A DNA stretch of 64,000 bases from Thermomucor indicae-seudaticae (GCA_000787465.1 JSYX01000085.1:1-64000); one strand, 5' to 3'. Shown: positions 23,701 through 36,164, numbered from the stretch's first letter. The notes: a model not told the origin generated them from the sequence alone. Numbers and translations: made by a program.

Positions 23701-24828
23701 CGAGTCAACCTCCATATTACAAAGAAGGCATGGTGGTCAGAAAGCATTTGCTGGAAAACGGGAGCCAAAAGGCTAGGCACCGAGAGTGGAAAGAGTGTTT
23801 CTTGGTTGTGGGCCATGGTGAGCTCAAGATGTATTCTGTTCACGGTCATCAGACAGATGATCGACGAAGCATGCTACGTGCCAATAGCGTAAGCAGTTTT
23901 GCTACTTTGGCTGATTCGCTTGGTAGCAACACACCGACGCAGACTAGTCCGTGGGCTGTAAGTGTTGGGATGGCAATGAAATCAAGTATTGATGCACGAC
24001 TAAGAGATATGTACAGTCAACGATGCAGTTACTGGGGAGCATTCCATTGAACCACTCGCTTTCCAACATGTTACCTCCTCCCGGATACAATCGACAGCGG
24101 CCCTATGTGTTTGCACTGCAGCAGTCGCATGGCGGGGTGTACCTATTTCAGGCAGCGTCACTGGAGCAAGTGAATGAGTGGGTAGAGACGTGTAATTACT
24201 GGGCGGCGCGTCAGAGTAAAGAGCCATTGCCTGGCGGTGTAAGCAATATGGAATACGGCTGGGGTGCATGTTTACACGACGTGATCCTGGACCTGGACTC
24301 GGTCGAGGTTTCGGGCAAGTGCTTGGGCGATCCAGATAGCATCACTGTGTATGACTGGCGGCCACCGGCGCCTCCGGCTGTTTCCAGCACTCTCGATGAA
24401 AAAGAGCAGTTTGATGCCCTACGGAAACATTTGGTGGCCTTGGACGAAGAAATCAATCAACACCGAGATCTCAAGCGAAAAATGCTCGTCAAGGTAACGT
24501 TCTAGTATGCATGCTGCATATCTTTTTTCTGTCGTCTCATGCACTAAGTTTTATGCAAAAGTTTCCAAGCAAGAGCCAAAACCATGCCAAGGTGATGGCT
24601 AACTGGGAGGCCAAGTCTAATTATCTACTGCACGAAATCATAAAATATCAAAACTACTGCAATGCGCTTGAAAAGAGCGTAGAGCGGCGCCAACAACAAC
24701 AACAACAACAACAACAGCAGCAGCAGCAGCAGCCACAGTTATCATTACTTGAAACAAAGAAAAGTACTAGTGGTGAATTGGATTTGTTCAAGGAAATTGG
24801 TAAAGAATTGCAACATTTAAATCTGTAA
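20760..24828 (+). CDS. Sec7 and PH domain Arf guanine-nucleotide exchange factor
   Basis: Exchange factor for Arf GTPases at membranes, of the Syt1/EFA6-like class with Sec7 followed by PH. A long disordered Ser/Pro-rich N-terminus has poly-Pro and Asp/Glu runs (20760-22540). The Sec7 domain begins at KEAAKKLWNEDEAF and contains LGQR-EPLHSEALKYYMDH, LCSKLYFRAETQQIDRILEA and YAVVYSLLLLNTDLHVA, which is the strongest signature. The PH domain starts at YYKEGMVVRKHLLENG with REWKECFLVV and, after an intron, QRPYVFALQQSHGGVYLFQA and ASLEQVNEWVETCNYWAAR. A coiled coil follows (DEEINQHRDLKRKM) and a tract of 14 Gln, ending ELQHLNL. Introns lie near 21151, 22614, 22764, 22941, 23200, 23464, 23956 and 24494. 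The glutamic-finger motif is altered (see findings). Confidence 0.88.
24690..24731 (+). repeat. CAA/CAG repeat coding poly-glutamine
   Basis: About 14 consecutive CAA and CAG codons inside the last exon of the Sec7 gene encode a glutamine tract. Such tracts are length-variable in fungi. Confidence 0.85.
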
Positions 24829-24914
24829 TTTGTACAGTAAACGCAAGTCAATTTTGACTGTAACATCGTCGGAAAAAAGGAAGACCCCACTTTCTTCTCT
24901 CTCGCTCTGTTACG

Positions 24915-26172
24915 ATGTCCAGTCCACCACGGTTGCCCAATTTATCAACATTACATTACATGAGACACGCTGCTGCCTCGCTTGACCTGTAAGAGTTAGT
25001 TAAAATGCTTTGAGACGTATAAAAGATCACAAGTGGTTGATTCGAGAAAGTCCGGTCCGGACAACAGCAACAGCCATAATGTATTACCACCAGTTTCATC
25101 GATTTATGCAAATCAACAAGGGCCGAGAGGCTGAAAAAAATGGTCAATGGGTTGACCAGGACATGCCACTCGCCACTAATGAAGAGGTATTTAGTTCTAT
25201 CTTCTTTTTGTTGTTGAACCGCGACTAAAATAAAAGAAAAACTCGCAGCTTTTGGCAACAACATGTTTGCACCTAGCGTGTAAAGCAACCGATGTACCTC
25301 GTAAAGTACGCGACTTGGTGAACGTTGGATATCGGTTGGCAAATAAACTTGCTGTTTACGCGAGGACAAAAGACGTTTGCTAAACAAAAGACATTATAGG
25401 TATTACCATGCCGATGATGACATTCTTCAAGTGGATGAGGCATGCTCTCAACTTTTACTATTGTTCACAAGATGTACAAAACTCACTGCGACTTTTTGCT
25501 TCCGATAGAATTACTTTCGGATGCGGTCATCACTAGTGACAGGAGAATTATTCCTGGTTCGCGCTCTAGGGTATGACCTAGAAGTCTCTTTGCCCTTCAC
25601 TTATTGCCTTCATGTTCTGAGGAGTATGTCGGCAGTACCATGGTTTAAAAATCAGAAGCATCGACATCAAAAAGATGTCTGGAGACGTATGGAACAAGAA
25701 ATGAATCCTGAATTAAGTACCATTGCCAGGTTAGCCTGGATGTTTTGCTGGGATAGGTAAACATTAAATAAATAAATCCTGTATTTTGTCATTATTATTA
25801 ACCAAGATCTCATCCATCCAGCATCAGCTCCCCGAAAATTGTCTTTACCCATTCAACCGCAGCCATTGCTCTGGGTTGTCTCTATCTAGCTATTCGCACC
25901 TGTGAGGCAGAATTACCGTGCACAATGAATGAGGTAAAACTTATGTTTTTGCATTTTTGCCTCAATGGACATTGACTTGATTTTGTTCTCTACTTTAATA
26001 AGTGGGTAGATACATGGGGCGCCTCAGAAAATATATCAGTTCAATCAGTTCGAGGCAAGTTGTTTCAAAAACAATGTTATCCGTTATCAGCTTGTTAATG
26101 ACAGAGGCACCCATAGATATGATTACAGATTTACTCGAAGTATTAAATGAAGCATCAGCATCTATTAACTAA
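24915..26172 (+). CDS. Cyclin-box protein (cyclin-Q/FAM58 or related transcriptional cyclin)
   Basis: The first cyclin fold is seen in HKWLIRESPVRTTATAIMYY then HQFHRFMQ, LLATTCLHLACKATDVPRKV and GELFLVRALGYDLEVSLPF with YCLHVLRSM; the second in STIARLAWMFCWD, FTHSTAAIALGCLYLAIR and a C-terminal IDMITDLLEVLNEA helix. This order is that of cyclin C/K/L/Q, the partners of transcription-linked CDKs, rather than B-type cyclins. ATG 24915 (MSSPPRLPNLSTLHYMRHA) starts the gene, but the first intron, around 24990, would be very short and is unsure. Other introns follow EE (25187), DE (25436), GWDR-like WD-R (25758) and MNE (25932). The last intron, 26055-26104, has a GC donor. Which cyclin subfamily is not decided. 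Confidence 0.72.
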
Positions 26173-28312
26173 TAAAAACCGGGATACCCTTACATATACT
26201 GTAGCTTATATCACCCAAAATCTGGGAAGTGGTCACCGTAAAGTATTCCGAACCAGCATTCCCCTAATATTTCGCGCGTCTTTTTTCCCCGTTTTTGTAT
26301 ATCTCGAGCAGATCAGCGCTCGCCCAGGTCTTTAAATTACGGATTATGGATTAATTTGCTGTTTGCAATAGCTTCTAGTTAAATATAAGGAGGTGTTGTA
26401 TAGTTGATTTGACCTCAACTTGAAAGTGGAAAGGAAACCGGCTTCCGTGTGTCGAGCTAAAGTTTCCGAGCTGAGCCCAACGCAAAGCCCTACTGCTTAT
26501 ATTCTGCAAATGAGAAATTTTCTCAATATTTATGATACATATTTATGTACCTGTAACGTGGACGATATTTGCGTTTCCTGTGAGCGAATATAGCTCTGGA
26601 AGCGAATCCACAGGGCCGTATCACGTCACTCGTAATGAAGGAAAATCTCGGCTTACGGTCCGCCATAACAGTGATTTGCGACTGGGCTGAACATCTCTTC
26701 ATGTTGGACTTGTGTTTATAGTATATGTCGTACACGAATGAGATGCTGAGAAAAACGGAATTTAATTTTTTTACGGAATGAACGAGTGCGTGCCCTCAGG
26801 ACGAGCGAAGGTAGGTTTATTAGCATCAAGCACGAATATTCGCTAAACATCAAAACTAATTAAAAACTCTGGTCTTCATGGTTTAAAAGATACGTAATTA
26901 CCGGCTGCTTTAAAAAGGGGTAATGCATAACAAAATACGGGCAGGCCGTCATGGGAAAAGCGCTGTTTCTATGTAAATAGGTATCACTTTTGACCATGTA
27001 GTATGCATATTGATCGTGAAACATGTACATAGCCGGGAAGTGGATCAATACCTTTACGGGGACGCTTCTTTGAGCTTTGTTTTTCTCCTATGCTCGCGCC
27101 CTAGTAGGCCTGCGCTTAAGCGCCAACGAGCGCTACGTAGTTTTGTCAATCTTAATACATTAGGAGTCTGACGACGATTATCGCCAAGAAAGACCACTAT
27201 GAGGAACAACCTACAGTTTCGCCTGCGCTGCCGCTTCCGCGTCGCCTTACGCGGCTAGGTACTGTCTTCTGTTTTACCTCTTTGCATTCCCAAATGTGCC
27301 TTCTTATACAATCAAAATCACCAACACACTTGCCGTTCACTTCCGTATGGACATCTATATCTTTATTCTCTCTGGAGGATTCCATTTACAGAACCGTATT
27401 CGTTTCATATCACAGTACTTGCTGAATCAGAGTATCCTGTATTTTCAGATATAATCATAATAAAGGTGAAGAAGAATGATTTCAGAAGTGCAATTAGCTC
27501 TGAAAATTCCAACTCCGGATTTTGACAATCCAGGTGCCCCTTTTTCGAGTTTGACAAATTATGCATTAACCAAAAACAGAAATATTATATCCAGCAACGA
27601 CAAATCCCCAATTCCAGACTGCTGCTTATTACAAACAAATTTTCATTCACCTTTGAATGTTCAATTGCTTTATTTAGATAACAGATGCATACATTCTATG
27701 ATTGATGCATTCAGTTAAAACTATATGCACGATCATACATTAGCCACTTGGCTTTTGCGCGGCAGAAATCATTTCAACTACGATATCGTGCGGATATCTA
27801 GACTCCTCATTTTTTTATTCCTATAAAAGGTCCTAATTTACAGCTGTAGCTCGTTACAAATCGTCGAAACTTACGTTACAAACTTCACAATATCGTACGG
27901 GCAACTCGGAAAACCGGAATAGTCCACATCGGCGAGACAAACATTGCTCTCGGTTGTTCAAACGAATGACACCAAAATTAGGTCTGTCATCGACATCCTC
28001 TTTGTAAACTATTGTATAGTGCCAGCACATCCGTTGATCTTTGAAAGCATTTCATTAGTCTGGAATATCTCGAAAAGATAGCATATATCCTCGGAGAAGC
28101 ATATATTATTTCCACTAATTTCTGTTCCTGACACTACTCATCATTCTATTCAAAATATCGATGAGATTGTCAGGAATCTCGGACCTGGTGACTTGCGAAC
28201 ATATCCGATGACTGATACGGTTGTCTCATCGCAGATTTCCACCGCGTTCGTTTGGAGTCCAGCCTTGCGTACCCCGCGGTTGCCGTTAAAGGCCCGCGAA
28301 GGAAGACCTATC
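26173..28312. other. Gene-poor, AT-rich region
   Basis: No coding signal is seen. All open frames are under 82 codons and contain no motif. It may hold old mobile-element debris, given the transposase remnant at its right side. Confidence 0.5.
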
Positions 28313-29208
28313 TTACTTTGGCTGATTGATAACACCCTGTATTTTTCCAGATAGTGGCACAGGTTTCTGGCCAACAAGACTACAAAAAAAGATGATTAAC
28401 GTCTTTGCAATCGGACTAATTAGATCATACGTGTCCTCTTTTTTAATCACGTAGACACATTTTTGTTGGATCCTGATATCGTCTGCTTCTCTGTTACGAC
28501 TTTTACCCTTCCCTCCAAAAAGTATGCGTACACTTGGGTAAATTCCGGGTCTCTGGTTAATTCCCAAAAGCCCCCTTCTTTGGAGGCTATCGCCACGGCG
28601 AACCGCGGAAAAGCTTGGGGTTTCCTGACACCGACTTTCCAACCATGGAAGTAGACTTTTGGTCAAGGTGTTAACGTGCCCGTCTGCATAGAGTGTACCA
28701 TCAACGTTGGCAAGAGGGCCCACGCCCCAAAACCAGAAATATTACCAGATCATAACGGGACCCTCGCCAAACTTGCGTGTTCCTTGTACGTGACGCTCCA
28801 GGTCACGGCCATTAACCTTTCGCAAGACATGTCCACGGCTTTCGTTCGCTCTAATGACGCGCCTTGACTCATCGGGCCAGTTGACCCACTTCCATTGTTC
28901 CTCAGTCCAGTCAACGTGCTCCTTAGCCCGTTTGAGACGTCTGAGCTGCACGTTCCACAGTGAGGGCAGGCCTGCTGAACAGCTCTGCGGGAAGTCTTTG
29001 CACAGTTGAGCGACACTTAATGTTTCGGACTTAACGCAATTTCTTGGCCTTTCGCAATCTCTCCGTAACTAAATCCCACTTCCCAAAGGTCAACGATGAC
29101 AGCACGTTCTTTCGAAGAGACCTGCTTCCTTGGAGGGAGAGGAGTGTTGGTAGTGTCACGAAGAGGTATTGCGAATTGCAGGTCCAAAAGTTTCAAAAAG
29201 GAGTACAA
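28313..29208 (-). mobile_element. Decayed Tc1/mariner transposase
   Basis: On the minus strand, reading frames hold pieces of a Tc1-like transposase. The upstream part (29208-29017) has a helix-turn-helix start, SSKERAVIVDLWEVGFSYGE. The centre (28951-28742) has HVDWTEEQWKWVNWPDES, then RRVIRANESRGHVLRKVNG and GEGPVMIW, which is the conserved block around the first catalytic Asp. The next piece (28723 on) reads GPLANVDGTLYADGHVNTL and TKSLLPWLE. Each piece is in a different frame and the QQD and SPDLNPIE blocks expected further on are not visible, so the element is inactive. Terminal inverted repeats were not found by eye. Confidence 0.75.
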
Positions 29209-29863
29209 GGTGCAAGACTAGACAATCGCTGTTATGTACGTGACGTGAAGGTCGTGCTGGCTTTTGCCTTGATAAAGATGGTGATGACTTGCATGGAGTT
29301 AGTTTAGCTGAAGCAATTGAGACTTGCTGATGCATACACTTTTCCGTAGTTCAAAATGCCTGCTGCCAAGGGTCCTGCTTTGATTCTAGGATGCAATCCA
29401 CTCCTCTTGTCAAATAGTCTCTCAAAGACAATTGCTGTAGCGACATGCTGAACTCTAGCCTGCGCATAATTACTGCTACAGATGTTGTGATATGAAACAC
29501 ATACGATAGGGAACTTCTAAACTTATCTACCCTATCCGTCTTCATCTCAACGCAGGGCATCATGAAAACCCGGATGCCCATAGCAGCCGCGGAGTGAACA
29601 CCATGCCGTAGTAATTGCAATATGCTGCTTGCTCTACACTTCTAAGATCGGTAAACGTTCCAGAGGATTGACGGCCAGCCATCCTAGCCCGCATTGTTAT
29701 GTAACGAGCAAAAGAAGAAACTAGAAACATAATGAATTGACGATTGAAGTATAAAGAAAGTAGTAGATGAATGAAGGAAGTGTATGTAACTTGTTTGTTA
29801 CATTAAAGGATGCCCATGCTTTCCAGGCGATGCCGTTCTATTGAACAACGTGTGAGCTAAGGG
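29209..29863. other. Intergenic, possible 5' part of the dead transposon
   Basis: A minus-strand open frame at 29620-29351 (89 codons) has a natural-looking composition (GIRVFMMPCVEMKTD) but no family is recognised. Nothing else. Confidence 0.35.
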
Positions 29864-31827
29864 TTAATAGGTGTTGCTTTGGCAATACAACTTACGCGTT
29901 TGACGGAAGTCCGCCTCCTCCTCCTCGCTATCTTTACCGTCGATATCCATGTCGATGTCTCCCGGTACCTCTGCAGTCATCTCACCTTGAGTACAAACAC
30001 ACCAACATGCAGCACGACCAGTTTATCACTTTACCTTGCATTTGTACGGAAGGTGCAAATGGTAAATGCCTCAAATTATCGATTATTTTTGCGCTGACCG
30101 ACTCATTAGCAGTTGCCTCGGCTCGTTCCTTCTTTTTCATCGCCTTACATAATCTGATCGAGATATTCTCGAGTATTGTGGTTTGCCATGTTATTCGCGG
30201 GAACATCCAGTTTATATTCGGGTCCGTAGTACTCAAAGTAATCGTTGTAGGGGAGTTCAACTGTTGGTGGATGCATTAGTCCCCATATGGCCGTAATAGT
30301 ACTAGTCCGTACCTTGCGTCAGGTCTTCACCCACGGCAACCCCGGTTTCGTATGTCCAAGTCCTGGCCACGTTTCGAATGGTATATCCACCTCCACCCAC
30401 CATAATCATAGGTATGTTAAACGATTTAATGTATTCGACGCATGCAGCATGCCCCCGCATGGACAGATTGAAGCAGCCCAGTCGGTCACCTGCTAATGAA
30501 TCACCTCCACACTGAAGGACAACAGCTCCAGGCCGATACCATTCCATGATATGTTTTATAATCTACCAAGGATAAGTAAAAGAAGCTCTGTAAACTCGAT
30601 GGACGCATGAAGCTTACAGGTCGAAATACACTCTTGTAGCTTTCGTCATCAATACCGTCTCTCAGTGGAACATTTACTGCGTAATATTTTCCTTTTCCAA
30701 GACCCGTATCCTGCGCAAATATAAAAATGAATACATGGTTACTGACAGGAATTGTTGCACTTCCATACCTTGATGTCGCCAGTTCCAGGGAAAAACTCAC
30801 CAAATTTGTGAAAAGAGCAGGTCATAACACGATCAGTAGTATAAAAGGCTTCTTCGACACCATCTCCATGGTGGACGTCGATGTCTACGTAGAGCACTCG
30901 CTGGTGATACCTGTATATTGCGATAAGATAAAGTAATATTATCGTCTCACTGCATTTCCACAGTACCGAAGTAGTTCCAGAATACCAAGGACAATATCGT
31001 TGACGTAACAAAAGCCAGACGCCTCTGTCTTTTTGGCATGATGCAGACCTCCGGACCAGTTGATTGCAATATCTGCTTCACTGTTTAGTAATTTGTTTGC
31101 CGCCCCTGTGGGAACAAGACCAAGTCAGGACATACCCAAACCATTTATTCATACTCTCTTATGTCATACCTATCGTTCCACCGGCAGATATGGAGCAGAA
31201 TTCGAAAAGACCCTCGAAGACAGGACAGTCTTCTCCGACATTGACTGCAGAAAATATGCAGTGAGATAAACGAGGCTCTCTTATGCACCTTTGCAATATC
31301 TGTATCCTACATCTTGCAATGCCTTGTTCCAAGCCGCCATGCTGCATAGCCAGCATTTCCACGTTGTCGGGAGTCACATGTTGCAGAAAGTTGATGTATT
31401 CGTCTGAATGAAAACGCGTCATTTGGAAAGCCGTTGTTCGAACCGGTTTCTAAGATACAAACATTTGGTATATATGCTTTTCTCTGGCATGGTTCAGCAT
31501 GACAGGCATACCACAATGTCCATTTTCTGATAAAGACCGTAATTAACTACCATGTTATGCACCATATGCATGCGCTTTGGCTTCATGTAATGCCCTAGCA
31601 CAATAACCGAAACTTTAGATCAACAATGCATTTCTTATAGAGATCACAAAGTTTACCTGGTCCATAGCTAAAATTACCCACGTCATCTAAGAAAGAGATC
31701 GTGGTGTCAATAAAAAGGTTGCCCCAAGCTGTAAAAGAACAGAAGCATGCAAAGGAACGAACGTACGGTCGTAAAAATAACAGACTCGCTTTTTGGAGCA
31801 ATCGGCTAAACTGAAAGAACTCGTCAT
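29864..31827 (-). CDS. RPD3: Class I histone deacetylase, RPD3/HDAC1 type
   Basis: Zinc-dependent deacetylase of nuclear corepressor complexes (Sin3-type). ATG 31827 ([20 protein letters not shown]) joins through an intron to [11 protein letters not shown] and then to [17 protein letters not shown]. Later exons give [49 protein letters not shown] with the tandem active-site His, [16 protein letters not shown] with zinc ligands, [34 protein letters not shown] and [15 protein letters not shown] with the catalytic Tyr loop. The end has [13 protein letters not shown] and an acidic tail, [16 protein letters not shown], ending QSNTY, as in HDAC1/Rpd3 rather than Hos2. About nine introns. All catalytic residues seem present. 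Confidence 0.93.
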
Positions 31828-31858
31828 TGGAGAAGAAGGCTGATTCCAAATGCAAATA

Positions 31859-32108
31859 ATGGTTGCTTGTCGAACAAAGCAATTCTCAGTTGCTGAAAAA
31901 GTTGTCCGGGAAATGGAAGCCGTGCGGGAACCTTTTTAAGTTTCACAAGGAAAAGAATCCGAAATCGCTGGTATCCCATTCAACGCCCGACGCTGAACAT
32001 TGTTCACCAAAGCTTTTCATTGATGTGTGCGAGCCTAAGAAGAAGAAAAAAGCGGTACATAATATACAAAGGCTCTTAAATATAGACATACAAAGATGGG
32101 TGATTTAA
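31859..32108 (+). CDS. Possible small ORF between RPD3 and chitin deacetylase
   Basis: An ATG at 31859 (MVACRTKQFSVAEKVV) runs 26 codons; the overlapping +1 frame is open to 32108 and reads FHKEKNPKSLVSHSTPDAEH, then KLFIDVCEPKKKKK. A 40-bp GT-AG excision could join them in phase, but the borders are weak and the intron would be the shortest here. It sits 31 bp from the RPD3 start (divergent) and ends 3 bp from the stop of the next gene. No family is recognised. Confidence 0.25.
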
Positions 32109-32111
32109 GTT

Positions 32112-33547
32112 TTAAAATATACATAAAAAGGCAAGGACCGTTGCAAATATCCAGACCGGTGCGGTTGGCGTCTGAGAAGCACCATCATTACTACTCTGGT
32201 CTTGCGGACGCGACGATCCGGACGCTGATGGCGTCACGCCGGCGCTGCTAGCAGTAGACGAATTGCCAGCGGCAGGGTTAGGTGTGGCGTCTGTAGGATA
32301 AACAAAGTTCTCTTCCCAATAGGGATGGGAGACGTTCATGCATGCGTTCCAGGGCACGACCCGGAAGACTTGTTGGACCTGCGGCAACCACTTTTCTGCC
32401 ATGGACACCGTTGAATTGTTGAGCTCGTGCTGAAGAACAATATGACCCGACTGATTGTCCGTGCCGTTCTTGCGAGCATTGATCCAGTTTTCAAAGTAGC
32501 CATCAACGGTGGCCGGGCTGAGGTTTCCGCCCCCATCGCCTGGCATGTCCCAATCGTTCGTATCTTCGTCCCACAAGACGGTTGTAAGACCCATCTGCCA
32601 GGCAATGGCACGCACACGGTCATCGACGTCGCCATAAGGGGGGCGCCAGCATTTCGGGGTCACGCCCGTGACTTCCTTGATAGCACGCAGGGTCCAGTAG
32701 AGTTCGGCAACGACTTGCTCGTTCTGCATAGAGGTCATGGCAGGATGAGACCATGTATGAACGCAAAGTGTGTGGCCGTCGGCTAAGGCTCGTTGAGCAG
32801 CAGCAGGCGCACTAATCACATTTGAACCAATGTCTGATTTTGCACCATTATTTCTATGAGTCTGTCCTGATCGCTTTGAGAAAGGAAAACAAAAAGACAC
32901 TTACAGAACAAGCCGGCTTTTTGATGATGCTCTGCCAAAAAGTTGTACAGATTGGGTTCAGCATACGCTCCGGCGTCCGCGGTCAATGGACCATCATCAT
33001 AGGTCTATATCATAACCATCAGCATCATAATCAGTCAAAGAGATAATTTTCCACAGCATCATCATGGGCTTACCAAACCCCAATCGCCCACTTTAGGACA
33101 GTTCTTAACGTCAGGGGGAATCCCTGGATGCTTGGGTTGGGTACAACCGGTGGCGCTCCACCAGCAATCAGGATCTGATTGATCGTAGCCTCCCATATTG
33201 ACTGATCCGTCACTGTTTGCCATGCGTACGGGAACGGATGGGACATTGGACCAATCCAATGCACTGATCACAGCTTGCACCTCGGACGAATTGGTGGATG
33301 GTGTGACCCAGGGGTCCGGATAACCTTGAAGCGTAATGGATGTATTAGAGAGCGGACCCACGGGGATATCGGTGTCATTGGTCGGGTAAGACTGGACGTT
33401 CCCAGGCAGCGGTTTCACATCAGACAGCCAGGCAGGCGATGACTGGGCTGCTGGGGATGAAGAGGTATTGCTAGGCGCAGAGCTGGCGCTGGGTTGCTGC
33501 GCCAATGCTGTACCGGCGATACATATTAGTACAATACTTGGCCACAT
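32112..33547 (-). CDS. CDA: Chitin deacetylase, secreted, probably GPI-anchored (copy 1)
   Basis: Removes acetyl groups from nascent chitin to make chitosan, the main wall polymer of Mucoromycota. Exons 33547-33074, 33004-32905 and 32833-32112 join with phases 0 and 1 to give 431 aa. ATG 33547 begins a signal peptide (MWPSIVLICIAGTALA). The carbohydrate esterase 4 motifs are all seen: TYDDGP (catalytic base and metal Asp), HTWSHP (metal His pair), WRPPYGD, DEDTNDW and IVLQHE with the catalytic His. A Ser/Thr/Pro-rich linker and a hydrophobic end (APVWIFATVLAFLCIF) suggest GPI attachment. A TATA-like TATATTTA lies at 33642-33649. A related gene of the same fold lies at 41791, pointing the other way. 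Confidence 0.93.
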
Positions 33548-33641
33548 GGCAAAAGAACAACAAAGTGGGGAAAAGAAGGAAGCGATTACTGTGCTTAAGC
33601 AAGAGATAACGCCCACATTTATACAATTCTGCAAAATGGTT

Positions 33642-33649
33642 AAATATAG
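33642..33649 (-). promoter_or_regulatory. TATA-like box of chitin deacetylase copy 1
   Basis: On the minus strand TATATTTA lies about 95 bp before the ATG at 33547, consistent with a short leader. Confidence 0.35.
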
Positions 33650-34500
33650 GTGGGTGATCCCGGTTTGCAATCACTCTCTCACTTGTGCGTGCGCAGCAGA
33701 ACTCATGATTCAATCGATCTGAGCCACACGGTTGCCCAAATCAGGGCTCCCATGGACGAAACCGTAATGTTTTTTGCCACAGATCCCCCTTACTTTCTTG
33801 AATAACTTTAAACTGCTATCGACCATTGACTTGGCGCAAGATATACTGAACACCTCTTCTAGAAATACATAGGATATTCAATGTACAAGGAGACAAAAGG
33901 AGAGGATGTACTAGTAACCATTGATATGGGTAACTTTAAGACAAGTGTAAAAAGGGAGAGAGATGTGCATAGATATCTTATTTACCACAAAGAGGTCGAC
34001 CTATCACATTCATTGAATTACAAAAGCAGTGAATAGCTACATCAGACAATTGGGGCGATCCAACGATTGAAAAAGGGAAATGTGGCACAACTTTTTTAAG
34101 CGGCCCAAGCCATGGTTTTACACACAAAAGAGAGAGACGAAAAAATGCAAAAGGGGATGTGGGTGAAGCAAAGTATAAACTGGCAAAAGAAAAGGGAGAT
34201 CTATCAATCTGCTGTAAGGGGAGAACAAGGAATATTCAAAGGCACCCAAGTCCCTTGATACCTGTGGTATATAAAAGAAAGGAAAACTTTGTGGTATAGA
34301 AACAATCATAAAATGTGTAATGAGTGAGAGTGTGTGTGCATTTTGTGCGATTGTTGTGTATACGTGAATGTGTGTCTGTTGAGTGAGAGAGTGTGTGTGC
34401 TGAAATATATATATGCCAAGAGGAACAAGATCCTCCCTTTTCCTCCTTTCCCCGTGTTTCATTTTGTACAAGTTCGAATTTTTGGGTTGTTCTCTGCAGA
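33650..34500. other. Intergenic region with GT/GA simple repeats
   Basis: No gene recognised. Between 34321 and 34405 the plus strand is a GTGT/GAGA-rich simple sequence (gagtgtgtgtgc twice). Probably the promoter region of chitin deacetylase and the 3' untranslated part of the HMG-box gene. Confidence 0.45.
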
Positions 34501-36164
34501 TTACTTTGTCCGCCGTCTGGCTTTCTTGTACCGGTGACCACCCGTGTCACCACCGGATTGGCTTTCCGCGATATCCGTGCAGAGGAGTCCGCTGGAATTC
34601 GGAACACCAGTGGGAGAAGGTGAAGACAAGGATGACGATGAAGCAGTAGAAGACGACGAAGAAGAAGAGTGTCGTTTTGGGCAATAGCGGTATTCTGGAA
34701 ACGCTTCCTTATGGGCTAACTTTTCCTGTTCTGCCAAATCATGCCATGGCTTCTTTTCAGACTCCGTCAGTCGAGCCCAACGCCGCGAAGCACGTCTTTT
34801 CAGGGGGAGGGGAATTGACAATGAGTATCAGCTTTATCTTGACAGTTGCATTGCTGCCCTTACTTTGAGATCTCTTCGGCACGCAATGTCGGATCTTGCG
34901 TTTTCAGAGCTTGGCCATAGTGACAACGAAACTAAAATAGGAGATGTGTTAGACAGAACTGCAAATAAGCCAGAAAGAGCAGTACGCATTTACATGAATC
35001 CAGGCGTTACGAGGTCGCTTGATATGAGCATTCTTGGTGAGGAATTTGGTGTGATCGATGCCGGATGATGTGCCGGATCGTCTCTTGTGCTGCATCAAAA
35101 GTGACACGAGAGAATTGTTCCGCTGGTGCTGCTCTTGTGCCGCGCGGTGATGCGCATCAGCCGAGGCAGCGGCCAGTGCTTCGGCGGCCATGCGAGTTGC
35201 CTCATCTTGCTCTTCCGTAAGCAACACTTCATCATCGCTGCTGGTATCGTTTGTAGACGACGAAGAAGAAAGTGAACACGGCGGCGGTGTAGCAGAGTCT
35301 GACGACGTCCTCAAGCTTGATAATCGGAGACAATTCAGAAAAGATTCCGCCACTGTTGAGCCCGGGTGATGCTGCACTGCGGCAGCTGCCGCGGCAGCAG
35401 AAGCAGAAGCCATCGTCGGTGACATGGGAGAATACTGCATGTCAGCTGTGTTAACGACAGCCTTCTTGTTGTTGCTCGTCTTGTTGATTTCATGCTCGGG
35501 CCGTGGCTGGAGAGAGGGCAGCGGCTGCTGGTTGGCAGAAGATCGACGAGGCACGGGTATCTGCAACGAGGGTATCTTGTGATGGGTAAAAAAGGACCAT
35601 TTGCGTTGCCTTGGTTCACGCCGATCAAATTTCTCTTTGAGTGCCGAAAATAAGTGTGGTCGGAACGCAGATTCGTAATGGCTGATATGATGGTTGTCAA
35701 GCTGCGGGGTTGGCTCCAGGAACGGTGGCGAGAGATGACGTTCCACTGATGACAGCCCAGGCAATGAAGATCGCGGTGTCACTGGCTCATCTACTTGCGC
35801 GCCTTCGTTTGCTTTGCCCTGGCGATCAGCTGAAACGGGCGTAGGTGGCCGAATACCTAATGTTTATTACTCGGTTACTAACTTTGTTGCCACGACAATT
35901 TTGTTTTTTATTCTTATTTCTATAACCCCTAACTTTTACTTGTTACATACTTGTTGACAAGTCCAAAATGGGTGGCAAATCCAGAGGCGAGCCTGACAGC
36001 GGAGGCGTGGACAAGGGCAATCCCGAAGCAGCATAGTCCGGTGACGACGACTGCAGCTGACGACCGTAACCTAATGATGAAGGACCAAGTGCGGAACTAG
36101 GCGTGGCGGCAGTGCCATATGACATATCGACGGCCGTCGACGACGACAAGGAAAGCTGCATCAT
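34501..36164 (-). CDS. HMG-box transcription factor (MATA_HMG/Ste11-like)
   Basis: DNA-binding regulator with one HMG box. Exon 1 (from ATG 36164, MMQLSLSSSTAVDMSYG) and the long exon 2 are Ser/Pro/Ala-rich, with an eight-residue Ala run near 35390 and DEP-VTPRSSLPGL. The HMG box begins HIKRPRNAWIH, continues after an intron with FRCHYGQALKTQDPTLRAEE, and after a second with RASRRWARLTESEKKPWHDL then EAFPEYRYCPKR. RPRNAWIxFR plus YRYxP is the signature of the fungal mating-type/Ste11/Rox1 subgroup. The tail is Ser-rich and ends KKARRRTK, a basic stretch that may be a nuclear signal. The neighbours are not the TPT and RNA-helicase genes that flank the mucoralean sex locus, so this is probably not sexM/sexP. 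Confidence 0.85.

Noticed and set aside
34501..36164. Mucoralean mating-type locus (sexM/sexP) because of the HMG box
   Set aside because: The flanking genes are not the triose-phosphate transporter and RNA helicase known to border that locus.
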